DNA from: Cristatella mucedo | Taxonomy: Eukaryota; Bryozoa; Phylactolaemata; Cristatellidae | Direction of reading: 5' to 3' | DNA length: 64,000 bases | NCBI GenBank assembly: GCA_009760855.2 | Contig: WPIO01000195.1 | Span: forward strand, 186,001 to 250,000 | Shown: positions 24,446-33,904 of the stretch, one piece after another | How the letters are laid out: every line of letters starts with the position of its first letter | How positions within the stretch are numbered: position 1 is the first letter of the stretch | Position numbers and translations under genes: made by a program | The notes under the pieces: generated by a model | Seen by the model: only the letters and a program-made list of their open reading frames with translations | What the model was told of the DNA's origin: nothing | Database searches by the model: none

Positions 24446-27400
24446 TAGACATATAAATAGCAGCATTGAGTCAGAGGCAGAGGGGGGCAGATACCCCTAC
24501 AAGATAGAGTGAAGAAGAGTGGGAGTTGAGCGAAGCGAGAGAAAGGAAGAGAGTAGAGAGAGGAGAGAGGAAAGAGAGAGGAAAGAGAGTAGGAGAGAGA
24601 AGAGGGAAGAGATTTCACTGAGGCAGTGCGACGGTGAGACACTGAGGCAGAGGTCAGTCATAAAGGCATGGATGAAAGGGCAAAGATAGACATAAAAAGA
24701 TTCGGAGGAAGCAGAGATATGCAGGTGCTCACAGGGTGAGCACGGCCACTCGTTGACAGACGAAATCAGGTATTAGGGCTGCATCGCACGCACACACCCG
24801 AATGGTGAGTATGGATAGGGTGGATTACGGGCAATAGGCTCAAGTGAAGCAGGAGAAGCAAGACATGACATGGCTATGAACAGAAGCGCAGACACAACGA
24901 ACAAAAGTGAGCACGCACGTGCTCACTTTCTCGGCATGAACTCGCAAAGAACGAGTACACACTTGGTCACTACATCATTGGAAATGTCAGCCCTTTCTAC
25001 CGGATTGTCGGGGTGTTACTGCTTTAGCCGATTTAACAGCCTCATTTGCATAGCAGCAGAAGAGCCTAAACGGCTATCACCACGGGTCGCAGTTGGCAAT
25101 AAAGAATGGTTCACTGAATGATTCGAACCCACGACCCCGGTCGTGAACAGTGAGCACCTAACCGCCTGGGCTAGCTATCCCGGCCCTTCAGCCCACAGCT
25201 TCGGCAACTGGCAAACAGCCCTACATAGTTGTAAATGTCAGCTGACAACCAATGAACCAGTGCTTGAACTGACGGCAGACAGGGAAGGCCTCTACAAGAA
25301 CGAGTCCAGCCACCAGACAGCAAGGGGCATCCTGCCAAGCAGGGGCAATAACAAAGCAAAAGCAGAAAGCCATATCCTTGACCCTAGCAACTACTAACAG
25401 AGAGATAATCCAGTGGCAGCAGCGGACTACTGGCTTGACAATGCAGCATGCTTGCCCATGAAACCTCTTTCACTGGACCTGCCTAACGCCATGTTTGCCA
25501 GTGGCAAACAGTCTTGTCATGTAAAGGCCGACCAAGGAAACTTGGCTAAATAATACCCTGTCCCCACCCAGCAGTCGGCTAGCCAATCTGCCACTATCTC
25601 AGCCTACAGGGTCAGCCTGCAAGTTATGAGACGATCAACAATATAAGTTCCACTATGTACGTTACCGGCGATCTTAAGAATGCTGAAAGTAAGTCAATGC
25701 TGTGTTCTGCCGTGAAGAAAGACTCGCTAAGGATACCCTTTTGGATGCAAATGCCATCTATGAGGCGGCTACCACCGGACGGTTAGGTGAGGCTAATGAG
25801 ACTAATGACCGGATCCTTCAAGCTGCCCCTACAGCTGACTGTACCAGCCGGCAGGGTGGGAGGGGGTCATTATTATTTTGAATTGACTTTTTATAACGAA
25901 AAAAGTGCCGACCGCTACTTTAATGTATGCACGAAATAATAATGAATTCGTCTGGCCGGGCCAGACAGCAGCAGAATGCCTTCACGTAGAGTGCCGTCAC
26001 GGACAGCTGCAGTGGTAGCAGCAGTGGCAACAGCAGCGATAGCTGCAGTGGCCGAGAGATAAGGCAACAGCAGCAGCAGCACACTCATCAGGTTCGCCTA
26101 TAATTCTACTCGCATCTACATTCTACTGGCATCAGCATCAACAAACCACAAACAAGAGTTTCTCTCCTGGTAAGCTTACCACGAGATAAGGACATCTGCG
26201 AAGGTCTCCACTGAGGTGAAGAGTGCGAAGACTATCCAATACATCATCCATTTTACCTACAAGTCAACCGTGCACCGCCATTAATCACCACCTCAGTATG
26301 TATGGCAAGCCTGCCGAGAGCAGTGGGCGAGGAAGGAGGGTAGCGATGGTCCCCCCCCACCCCACGACAGAGGTAGGACCAGCACACACTCGTTATGGGT
26401 AAGAAAACGCCTGGACATGAGCCACCATGTGCAGCAGCAGAGGTGGCGGCAGCAGCACCAGCAGCAGTGGGTGGGGGCACGAAGCGAGACGAGACTCCGT
26501 GGCCACCGGCAGAACAGCTCAGGTACAGGGGCAGTCGGGTCTCATCTGAGAAGGCAGCGCAAAGAGCAGGGTGAACAGAAAAAAGTGCTGCTGCAGCACA
26601 AGCAGTCCTTGCGCAGTAGGCTAAACAAACTCAGCTTCGCCACTGCTCTGTTGCTAGCAGTCAGTCTGACAAAAGAGCCAGTTTGAGACCCAATGCCCGG
26701 CTCTCAATTCCGTGGTGAACTGGGCGCATGCCGTTGCTACGAAAACACCCACAGGTAGGCAGGCTGACTGCTACCACGCAGCCATTCGCAGAATTGGGAT
26801 ACTGCTTACGGCTGTTCACCGAATCAGTCAGCCGCCAGACTCTCGGACTCTGGGCAGCAGCACGGTTTACAATCTTATCCACTCAGCCACCTGTGCTCCA
26901 ACCCCTTCCCCGACCACCAGCCTGGTAGGTCGCTGAGGTCCACTTGGTCACGGCTCAGGTCATCGTGGCTGCAAACAGTTAGCTAGTGCCTGCCACATGC
27001 CGAAGGTACGCTACAGCACGGAATCAAGTAAAATGTGAAACAAACCCCCTCGATCAGCCTCATCAACACCAAAGTACCGTTAAAAAAAATCATATCCATC
27101 GTCAGCCCGGGATTCCGAGGCATTCTGAACCCCAACAGGAATTTAGCGCCGTCGATGGAACAGAAGTATTCCAATGCCACGGGACCACGGGGAGGCGTCA
27201 CACGTAAGATCCCCAGTAAGGAGTAAAATTTCAGTCATCTTTGCTGTTTGTTTTTGTCAGCTGTGTACGCTCTGCACCAACTCAACTACGAACCAAATGG
27301 AAAACAAATACAGCATTCAGAGGCCAGCACGGTAGGGGAGCTGGGTGCAAAAATGTCTCCCTTCGACTGAAAGCGATCCAACAGCTCTACCTAGCAACAC

Positions 27401-28208
27401 AGCAACCAGCCCTAGCAATACAGGCCAATCGTTTGTACTAGCGAATTTACAGCATGTACATACATGTTTTCTTCCAGTCGTACTAGAGCCAAGAGCCTGT
27501 GAGGCCTTAAACGCCAAGGCGAGGTCAAGGTCGGCAAGCCTATGGCTTCATCCCAGAGCAGTCAGCCTGAGCCAACAGTGAACTGGGCTGCCGACAATTC
27601 TGCCAAGGTTTTTGCAGCGCACTGCCAGCAGCAAAGCCTCGGCCGTGGCCTCGGGTCTTTCTGGCTCTCACTGACGGCGAGCTGAGACAAGCAGGAGGGG
27701 TAGTCCACTGCATGCTCTCATGAGAAGGGAAACATTTAATCAGCTTGCCTAGAGATTGTTGGTCTAAGCTTTCAAGCTATATTAGCAATTATGAGGCTGC
27801 CTGCTAATGGACCCGGGCGACCAAACAAACTAGTATCCATTAACTTGTTCCATGATGCAAGACCTGACACCGGTGGGTGGGTTGTCATCGTTGTGGATGG
27901 CCAGACATTAGGTAGGCACACTCGATGGCAGTGCAGCATCTTCGGTCTGCTACTGCTGTCACCACCACCACTGCACCTCCTCATCCCTGGATATACCTGT
28001 TGTGCTTAACTAATCTGGCAGCCCCCAGGCTGAAGGGCTGCCCAATTAAGCGCCCCAATTTGCCGGTAATTTGCCTGTTCTTTGCCAGCCGCCGGTTGAT
28101 GAACGAACAGCCGATGTTGCTTGCAGCCACTCGTGCCTGGTCCACACCGACTCTCTAACCAACAGTGAGCTTCTCTCCCTCCTTCTTTCCCTCCTCTCTC
28201 TCTCTCTC

Positions 28209-28302
<94 letters not shown>

Positions 28303-30062
28303 TCTCTCTCTCTGCATGCTGTTGCAGCATTAGAAGGTGCACAACCTAACGGCATCCGGTAGATCTGACTGAAGCCCAATACTGGATGCATTCAATCAAT
28401 CTCTGTTAATGTGCATTTAACCACCCTCTGCGTTAGGCTGCTACTGCCTCCGGCTGCAGCCGTTCATTGTAGCCTCCGGCTACAGCCTAGCGCCGGCCGA
28501 AATATAGCCAGCCAGTCCGACTGAACGACGTGCACACGGAGTAGCAGCATTATCGAGCAAAAAGCAGAGAAACGTTGTACGCACATATTCCTTCACATCT
28601 TTAGTCTTCACAGCTTTGTAAGAAGAATACGCCGGGTACATAGTACCAAAGATGAGTCTACAAAGAAGAAGGACCGCACCTCAGCTGCTGCTTCATTCGC
28701 CACGCCTCGGTTCGCGCAGCAAGAGCAGCATTCAATGAAACTCGACCGACCAAGGAAATCCGGTGGGCAGACGGCAAAGGGGAGGGGGAGCCAATTACAA
28801 TTTCACGGCCAGCCAGCTTAGATGCAGGGCCTGGGCCGATAGCACCACAAGCGGCTGGGTCGAATGTGAGCACGGGCACCTCCGACATTCGGTATGTATG
28901 GAGGCGAAGAAAGAAAGGGTCAGTTTTCCCGTGCCGCTTTCAGCCTCAAACCTCTGCAGCCCGGTGCCTGGGCTGCCAACAAGGGAGCTGGCTGCTCACG
29001 CAGAGCCACGAACGAGCCAGATAAGTGGCCGGATTACGAATCTGGTAGAGCCATCCATAACTGCAGCTCTCCAGCAAGCCGAAACCCTCAGATAAAGCGC
29101 TATTCCGCAAGGGCACGAATGATAATGCTGAATGCGACCAGGCTCGGGCACGCGGAATGTTGCATATTAATTGACCTACTCCCGATAAGCCCAAGTTCCG
29201 AAGGCTGGTGCTGCTTGCTGCTGCTGCTGCACGGCTAGGCAAGCGTGCAGCGACGAGTCGCTAACAATTAGCTCCTTGCACACTTCTAAGGCCCCCCCTG
29301 CCTGTCTGGCCATTGCACGCGTGTTCAACGTCAGAGACAAAGGAGACCGGCGAGAACCACACCGGGGGCCGCAATCCGCGTCGACCGGCTGCCACACTAC
29401 TTGAACGGCACAGGAAGCTGATCGGAGCCTACTGCGCTCGCTCGCCGAGGCGTTTGCTACACACTTGCTACAGCGCGAGCTGCGACTGTCTTTCGGACGG
29501 TCGAGCGGCTGAACGCTCGACCAATGACACGAATGCTGCGATGCCCCGACTGACCGCAGGCAGGCGACCGCCGTCCTGCCGGGTGCACGGGCGCCAGCAT
29601 TTACGCAGCGAACAAAAGCCAATTGTTGCAAACCGGGACGGAGAGCAAGAGTCTCTGGCCAAGCGAAGAATGCGCGGTGATTGCGGGCTTGAACGGAGCG
29701 GTTGCGAATGGCATGCCGCCCAACTAGGCAAAAACACGACGAACCAGCGAAGGGCAACGGCTACTGCGACTACTCTCACAACGAGCGCATCCGCTTCCGA
29801 CAACCGAAGCTCGAACTCAAGGGGAGCAGCGTACACGATGCTGGCATTATACGCTCGTGCGCCGGACGGATAGCCGGAAAATAGAACCTGTGCTGGCGGG
29901 AACGGCTGAGATCGGTTAAGCGCCCTCCTTAGACGCAACCTCTATCCGGACAGCGGAGGCTGCTAGCGCGCGAGTCCCTCCCGGGTGACCGAGAGTGCTA
30001 AATTCTCCACTACGCGCGCTCGGTACTCACATAACAAGCCGCGATATCAACGCAGATACCAT
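15978..30062 (-). CDS. REEP: REEP1-4-type ER-shaping membrane protein (gene A), seven coding exons
   Basis: The coding exons are 30062-30031, 28657-28585, 26256-26180, 19477-19357, 18704-18603, 18240-17943 and 16213-16053. All joins are GT-AG and the phases agree, giving 288 codons. The protein has the TB2/DP1/HVA22 domain: a hydrophobic N-terminus leading into [18 protein letters not shown], then [30 protein letters not shown] and [12 protein letters not shown]1-4 proteins insert hairpins into the ER membrane and link ER tubules to microtubules (family knowledge). Exons 1 to 4 are 32, 73, 77 and 121 nt, the pattern I recall for human REEP1. The C-terminal part (exons 6 and 7) is low-complexity and acidic, then Ala-rich, and I recognise no homology there. 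The 3' end is uncertain: reading on past 16053 reaches TGA at 15980-15978 (312 codons), while a 61-nt intron to 15991 would end at TGA 15829-15827 (342 codons). Confidence 0.92.
16053..16213 (-). CDS. REEP: REEP gene A exon 7 (Ala-rich), 3' end uncertain
   Basis: The acceptor TTTTGTTTTCAG is very good. The exon completes the split Gly codon from exon 6 and reads [20 protein letters not shown], then an Ala/Gln-rich stretch ending YIHEE before GTACGG. If this donor is not used, the frame continues 24 codons to TGA at 15980-15978. If it is used, the next phase-compatible acceptor is GCTGCAG before 15991. That exon would read [11 protein letters not shown] and later cross a GGGA-repeat that encodes PSLPP. 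Confidence 0.65.
16276..16925 (+). mobile_element. LINE-A 3' third, mostly open frame
   Basis: The frame 16276-16683 encodes the C-terminal domain ([20 protein letters not shown], then [20 protein letters not shown] and [18 protein letters not shown]). A 3' UTR follows. The tail hairpin is shortened and the (ATT)n end is at about 16902-16920. It lies within intron 6 of REEP gene A on the opposite strand. Confidence 0.9.
17095..17432 (-). mobile_element. LINE-B C-terminal fragment
   Basis: The frame encodes [20 protein letters not shown], then [20 protein letters not shown] and [13 protein letters not shown], the CR1-like C-terminal domain. The 3' tail is missing. It lies in intron 6 of REEP gene A. 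Confidence 0.85.
17943..18240 (-). CDS. REEP: REEP gene A exon 6 (acidic C-terminal region)
   Basis: This 298-nt exon lies in an open frame in phase with exon 5 and ends at the good donor GTGAGC. It encodes about 99 residues containing [20 protein letters not shown] and then a Pro/Ser/Ala-rich stretch. No recognised domain was found, which is usual for REEP C-termini. It is supported by phase, splice sites and an open frame rather than by homology. Confidence 0.72.
18603..18704 (-). CDS. REEP: REEP gene A exon 5
   Basis: This is a 102-nt exon in phase 0, acceptor CATTTGCAG and donor GTGAGT. It encodes [20 protein letters not shown] and then [14 protein letters not shown]. It aligns with the human REEP segment that follows the SSKEK motif (IDD..VQAK..SYDALV). 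It is four codons shorter than I recall for human exon 5. Confidence 0.9.
19357..19477 (-). CDS. REEP: REEP gene A exon 4
   Basis: This is a 121-nt exon, acceptor CTACTTTCAG and donor GTAAGG. It encodes [20 protein letters not shown], then [20 protein letters not shown]. This is the most strongly conserved REEP segment and is essentially full length for the family. Confidence 0.95.
19690..19830 (-). mobile_element. SINE S3
   Basis: Reversed tail hairpin (AAGAAAACTTAACCTCTTTCC), the CATGTGCCTGAGG linker, and the tRNA-like head ending near CCCTGGGCCAAACCA. It is in the REEP gene A region just upstream of exon 4. Confidence 0.65.
20704..20935 (+). repeat. 116-bp tandem duplication
   Basis: Units 20704-20819 and 20820-20935 both start GTTTGACACAGTCTGACAAA and differ at only about one position (ACTTCGAG against ACTTTGAG). 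The duplication is recent. It lies in intron 3 of REEP gene A. Confidence 0.95.
21329..21530 (+). mobile_element. SINE S1
   Basis: Same head, with the perfect 24-bp palindrome at about 21363-21386, B box GGGTTCGATTCCTGC, body and tail ending GCTGTTTAATCAGCTAAGA plus TTATTA. Confidence 0.88.
22183..22211. repeat. Perfect inverted repeat, 14-bp arms, 1-nt spacer
   Basis: AGGCAGCTGGCAGG, C, CCTGCCAGCTGCCT. Confidence 0.95.
22404..22563 (-). mobile_element. SINE S2, first of a tandem pair
   Basis: Reversed tail GTTAGCTTATTCAATAGCC, the body and the B box region (GAGCCCACGACCTGGGTCG). A second S2 in the same orientation follows 10 bp later. Confidence 0.78.
22573..22735 (-). mobile_element. SINE S2, second of a tandem pair
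   Basis: Reversed tail GCTGCTTTAACAGCCTCATT, body, B box region GAACCCGTGATCTGGGTCG and head ending CCCATAGGCTTA. Confidence 0.78.
22917..23215 (-). mobile_element. LINE-A 3' fragment, diverged
   Basis: An AAT repeat, reverse hairpin (CCTCAGAGAACTGAATCTCTTTTTAGG) and degraded 3' UTR and coding end. It lies in intron 3 of REEP gene A. Confidence 0.75.
23529..23592. repeat. Perfect inverted repeat, 25-bp arms, 14-nt loop
   Basis: Arm 23529-23553 (begins TCGAATAAACAGTATG) is the exact reverse complement of 23568-23592. The AT-rich stem is the longest perfect hairpin seen here. Confidence 0.97.
23690..23870 (-). mobile_element. LINE-A 3' fragment, strongly decayed
   Basis: A degraded reverse hairpin (CCTAACAGAACTAAATCGATT) and the ATGTGCACAGTGTCAGCA motif identify it. 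The limits are approximate. Confidence 0.6.
23870..24640. other. Purine-rich low-complexity tract
   Basis: The plus strand is GA-rich for about 700 bp around the compound microsatellite. It gives long false Ser/Leu-rich frames on the minus strand. Confidence 0.85.
24299..24445 (+). repeat. (GA)n then (GACA)n compound microsatellite
   Basis: About 33 GA units, some GAGAG variants, then about 12 GACA units. The purine-rich surround continues from about 24000 to 24620. Confidence 0.98.
24904..24929. repeat. Perfect inverted repeat, 12-bp arms, 2-nt loop
   Basis: AAAGTGAGCACG, CA, CGTGCTCACTTT. Confidence 0.95.
25018..25185 (-). mobile_element. SINE S2
   Basis: Reversed tail TAGCCGATTTAACAGCCTC, body, B box GATTCGAACCC, a short palindrome CACGACCCCGGTCGTG, and head CCTGGGCTAGC. 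Confidence 0.82.
25190..26179. other. REEP gene A intron 3, unique part
   Basis: No exon recognised. The 25970-26090 stretch is rich in CAG/CAGCAG words. Confidence 0.5.
26180..26256 (-). CDS. REEP: REEP gene A exon 3
   Basis: This is a 77-nt exon between a TGTAG acceptor and a GTAAGC donor. It encodes [19 protein letters not shown] followed by ADVLIS and two bases of the next Trp codon. It forms the second hydrophobic hairpin of the REEP domain. A CAG-rich intron stretch follows at about 25970-26090. Confidence 0.93.
26257..28190. other. REEP gene A intron 2, no repeat family recognised
   Basis: Mixed sequence with CAG-rich patches at 26430-26480. No exon or known element seen. Confidence 0.5.
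28194..28313 (+). repeat. (CT)n microsatellite
   Basis: A run of about 120 bp of CT units with a few CTCCT breaks at the 5' side. It lies in intron 2 of REEP gene A. Confidence 0.98.
28585..28657 (-). CDS. REEP: REEP gene A exon 2
   Basis: This is a 73-nt exon after a pyrimidine-rich acceptor ending TTTGTAG. It encodes [20 protein letters not shown] and then VKEY. The FGTxYPAYxSYKAVK stretch is the REEP hallmark. The donor after GAATAT is GTGCGT, which is weak but sits at the conserved position after the Tyr codon. Confidence 0.93.
28658..30030. other. REEP gene A intron 1, CpG-rich right half
   Basis: From about 29300 to 30030 the sequence is dense in CpG and holds long open frames on both strands, as expected for a CpG-rich 5' region rather than for extra exons. 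Confidence 0.5.
30031..30062 (-). CDS. REEP: REEP gene A exon 1 (start codon)
   Basis: The exon reads [10 protein letters not shown] plus two bases of codon 11, followed by the strong donor GTGAGT. Human REEP1 exon 1 encodes MVSWIISRLV and breaks in the same codon and phase (from memory). This fixes the start codon at 30062. The intron after it is 1373 nt. Confidence 0.9.
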
Positions 30063-30260
30063 TCCTCTTGGTGCGACGCAGCACGGCGCTGGCACGGACG
30101 CAGGCAGAACGGCTGGGGTTACCCAGCTGCCGTAGCCAAGGCGCGGACTTACACGGTTTACCAACGGTTGTGACGTAATTCAAACACGTGACGCGCAGCC
30201 GCTGGCTGGAGTTATCGCCCGTGAACCAAAAATACATCCGGCCAAGTGAATGGGACCTCA
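30063..30260 (-). promoter_or_regulatory. Likely promoter / 5' UTR of REEP gene A
   Basis: This CpG-rich segment lies directly upstream of the start codon. It holds a CRE-like TGACGTAA near 30170 and an E-box CACGTG near 30185. No TATA box is obvious. The assignment rests on position and base composition. Confidence 0.4.
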
Positions 30261-30809
30261 AGGGCCGGAGTGCGAATATTTTTCACATTCGGGCACGGGC
30301 TCTGCTTTGATTGGTCGCAACCGTGCTGGAATCTCATTTGTTGATTGTCCATACTCGCCAAGAATTCCGTTCTACGAGACTGCAGTTTGCCGTGGATTTG
30401 AAAGCGAAGCTGCTGTCTCCAACTGCTTACCCAGAATCTGCGTTCAGGCAATGGGATTTTATTGCATACTAGCATGCGCTAGACTTTGGCTTCCGCCATC
30501 GTCCTACGGTTTGACCGACGGAAAACCAACCGTGTAAATGCGGGTTAAAAAGTCACAGCAGCCTGAGCTGCTTCAGCGAAATGGACGGTCTTTGCACACT
30601 GTGGTATGCTGCCCTGTTGAACTACATTGCATATGCAACATTAGGTTTCAGCCCGTAGAGCATGACGGAATAATTTGAAAAGAAACATCCAAGCAGGTCC
30701 AACGAAAAATTCTGTTCCGTTCTCGAAAGAGGAAGGTTGTGCACTGCGAATAAACGGAATTAGTAAACACAAAGCACCGAAGCACAGATGTGACGCACAC
30801 ACTCTAAAC

Positions 30810-30994
30810 CAGCGTTCTCAACCTGTGGGTCGCTACCCCTTTGGGGGTAGAACGACCCTTTCACATGGGTCACCTAAGACAATCGGAAATATTGCATTTC
30901 ACATTTCGCACACAATAATTTTATGGTTGGGGGTCACCACGTCATGAGGAACTGTATTAAAGGGTCGCGGCATTTGGAAGGTTGAGAACCACTG
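30810..30994 (+). mobile_element. Non-autonomous hAT transposon, SPIN-like (185 bp)
   Basis: The ends CAGCGTTCTCAACCTGTGGG and the reverse complement of GGTTGAGAACCACTG form terminal inverted repeats. The flanks CTCTAAAC (30802-30809) and GTCTAAGC (30995-31002) are an 8-bp target duplication with 6/8 matches, in the TCTA-centred context hAT elements prefer. The inner blocks CCCCTTTGGGGGT, ACGACCCTTTCACA, TTTTATGGTTGGGGGTCACC and GAGGAACTGTATTAAAGGGT match the SPIN consensus I remember, less a central deletion. No transposase is encoded. Confidence 0.88.
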
Positions 30995-31002
30995 GTCTAA
31001 GC

Positions 31003-32109
31003 AAATCGGTTTCCGGATAGTAAACGAATGAAGAAAGGGATTTGCATTGACATTGTACAGGATTCGCAGTGCAAAGAGAGATAGCTGCTGGAATGCCTTG
31101 GCGACCCTGTGGAAAACCCCTTAAATAAGTTCATAGTCTAGTCAAGTTATAGCAAACAACTGTATGCAATAATCCGTTTTGTAATGTGTTATTGTGTCAT
31201 AATCCAGCACAAGCGTTATGCAATTGTGACGGACTCAATAGCTAACTAACTTTGCTTGTTATTCGGGTTTCATTGCATTCTCAAATTATTGTTATTATAT
31301 TTGGGTCAAGCATTAACTTAAGTTGACGGTGGTGTGCAGCGTTAGTTGCATTTTTGTGTGTGCTGTACCCAGCTAAGTACTGTACATAGTGGCACGTGTT
31401 GTACAGGTTTTGTATTTGAATTTGGTTTTGTTTCGAAAACATAGCCTCTTGGGTACGAGTACCGTATCTACCTCTATAAAGATAGTACTGAAGCCTTAGC
31501 GGTGGGTGATGTAGTCACAACGGGGGGGGGGGGGGGGGGAGTCACGAAGACAAGTCACTTCTCTCGTAGCAAGTTCAACTGGCTTACAAGCGTGGAAGTG
31601 AAAGTGACACCAATAAGAGATGCGAGGTAGATATTAGCAGTGGCATATGCACTTGTCCTGTCCCAATGACACCTCCAACGGTACCCCATGGAAGCACCAG
31701 TATGCTGTTGTGAAAAGTTTCAGTCCATCCTTCAATGTTGTGCCTTTTCAAAATCAGGAGATGGCTTACCATTATCAGTACTCGGCTAGAGGCAGGCGAG
31801 AGGCACCACCGCATTGCTGTTCACAGCTGCGTACAAGTGGGAATACAGCATGCATCAACCGGAGTATGTGGCACAGCTGGTGTAATTGAAGCTGGGCACG
31901 ACCCCGTCGATGAGGAAGCAGTGCTTTCATTAATCACTAGAGCTGTCGGCCTGTGACACTTCACAAAGAGAGAAGAATGAGCATTAATAATAACCAGATT
32001 GATCAGCTGGCCACCGATGAGGGAGCAGCAAAGTGGCAGAGCAATCGTGTCTGAATTGTGTGAAATGCTTTGACCAGTCAGGTAGATGTATTATTTGAGG
32101 AAGCAAAAA
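31003..32109. other. No gene recognised
   Basis: AT-moderate sequence with the G18 run. The left part of the decayed protein-family copy may extend into 31600-32100, where short open frames show nothing recognisable. Confidence 0.4.
31522..31539 (+). repeat. G18 homopolymer
   Basis: Eighteen G in a row, in an otherwise ordinary sequence. Confidence 0.97.
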
Positions 32110-32669
32110 CATGCCCACGCTCAGACACCTTCTGAACAGGCCTCCTCCTTGAGTTTTTCAAGATGAGCATCAAGAGAAGCCCATTTTAATGGAGTTATGT
32201 ATGAGTGCCGGAACCAGCTGCTCATAGCTTTAGCCTTGTGATCGCACAGAAAGCCATGAACAACTGCAACAAAACTGTTCCAAGCCGCTTTTGCCTTCTT
32301 ATTTAGCTTTGTGGCCAATTTGTAACACTCTGCAACCATGTTTATCTGCGGTCCGACGAAGACACCACTTCGGATTGACGATGGCCATCACTCAGCATGA
32401 CCAAAAGCTCCAACAGCTATGGAAAGACATCGGAGGTACTTGGCAGCTCCTGAGTAACTATTGTCCAGACCTATGACATATTGCTCAATGAGGCCTAACT
32501 TGATGTGCAGTGGTGGCATCAGCACCTGCCGAGTGTCGAACTTAGTGTTGTAACGCTCGGTCCACTTCGGCACTTCCTTTTTGTAATAATGCTCATTAGT
32601 GTGCCGGCTGTGACCTCCAGCCATAGTCGCCATACTTTGAGAACTCCAACATCTTAATAACATGACTAC

Positions 32670-33425
32670 ATTTGATTCGCACCCTCAGAGAACTCAATCT
32701 CTTTCTAGGCACTTTCCATACGTTGTGCAGGAAGCAATTCAATATGGTTAATGATAACATGCACTGTGTCAGCATGCATATGTATCTCTTTCTGTAACTC
32801 CACAAAGCCACAAAGACAAAGTGGGTGTTACGCAGGAGAGTTTTCAATAGCACATTAAAAGCCTAAGCAGCTTGCGGTATGCATGCCGTAGCCAACAGAA
32901 TTCATCTCACGAAACAAAGAGAAAGCAAGAAGCACAGCTGAATCAGGAGGGCAGTCGAGGAAGTAAGTAGCATAGAAGTAACAGCTCAAGACGCCTGGAA
33001 AGGATGTGCCACAACGGCAGCAGGAGAATACGTGTCCTTTCGAAAGAATTGTGGAAGTGAGCTCCACAGTCTAGGACCTTCACAGCAATAGCTTCTGTTG
33101 CCAACAGTCTTTTAGCATAGTGATGGAACAGCTAATTAATTGCCTATAGAGGACCTGAGGGCATGAGGAGGCTGAAACTGGTGCAGAATAACAACAAAAA
33201 AGGACACTGCACAACGACCCAGCTAATGCTGTGAGGAAAAGGTGCATTTTAGCTTCCTTTTAAATATCTTCAAGTCAGGGGATGTCTCGACGTCAGTCGG
33301 GAAAAAGTTCCAGGCTTTGGAAGCATCTTGACACTGGTGTTCGAGGTGCATAAAGTGAGCTCTAGGGAAAGGGAGTACTTGTTCCCGATGTGAAGCAGCA
33401 CAGCTTTGAGGCTCCTGCATGAACT
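32670..33425 (-). mobile_element. LINE-A 3' fragment interrupted by LINE-B
   Basis: The tail and 3' UTR occupy 32670-32780. Coding-end sequence resumes at about 33190-33425 (motif CTTCCTTTTAAATATCTTCAA). The 410-bp gap between them is filled by LINE-B. The whole insertion sits inside the decayed protein-family copy at 32110-33990. Confidence 0.75.
32781..33188 (-). mobile_element. LINE-B 3' copy inserted into LINE-A
   Basis: It keeps the tail (TAACTCCACAAAGCCACAAAG) and the reversed coding end up to the CCTGAGGGCATGAGGAGGC motif, with LINE-A sequence on both sides. Confidence 0.82.
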
Positions 33426-33904
33426 CTATGAATAGGTGTCATTCACTCGGGTTACATGTGATTCCGGACGCCTCGAATAGACTGGTCACGTTGTTACAGA
33501 GGCACAGCCCATCTTTCGGGCTGAAGGTGGAAAAAAGTTGTTAATGATTTCTTTGATCTGTTACTTTCACATTTTCCAACAGATTGCATTCCTTGAACCT
33601 AGAAGTCAGAAGTTCAGCAATGGTCTTGGTAAGACCAAGGTCGGTGATCAGCTTGCTGAGGTCTTTCTGATTAGAGACGTATGGCTCAGTGGTACCTGCG
33701 AAATTAGAATATGGATCTGCAATATCTTCCACGACGTTTGACTTGCTGTTCTCTCCTGAAGATGGCTTCTCCCTCTTCGGAGGAGGTGGGGTTAGGAAGA
33801 TAGGTAGACACACGATAGAAGGGATATTGTATTCCTTATCTATTTGCATATCTCTGCCATGTCCGTCAAAAGATCCCAGCGTTGTATAAGTAAACGAAAA
33901 CTTA

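Noticed and set aside
23883-24642. Ser/Leu-rich minus-strand frames up to 224 codons
   Set aside because: They translate the GA/GACA microsatellite and its purine-rich surround.
28006-28391. Arg/Glu-rich and Ser/Leu-rich frames
   Set aside because: They translate the CT repeat in REEP gene A intron 2.
29292-29323. Alternative 32-nt first exon for REEP gene A ([10 protein letters not shown])
   Set aside because: It has the right length but is not hydrophobic and has a weak donor. The exon at 30062-30031 matches the REEP N-terminus and gene B exon 1.
29176-29938. Long minus-strand frames of 193 and 156 codons in REEP gene A intron 1
   Set aside because: They overlap each other and plus-strand frames in CpG-rich DNA. 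No domain or splice support was found.
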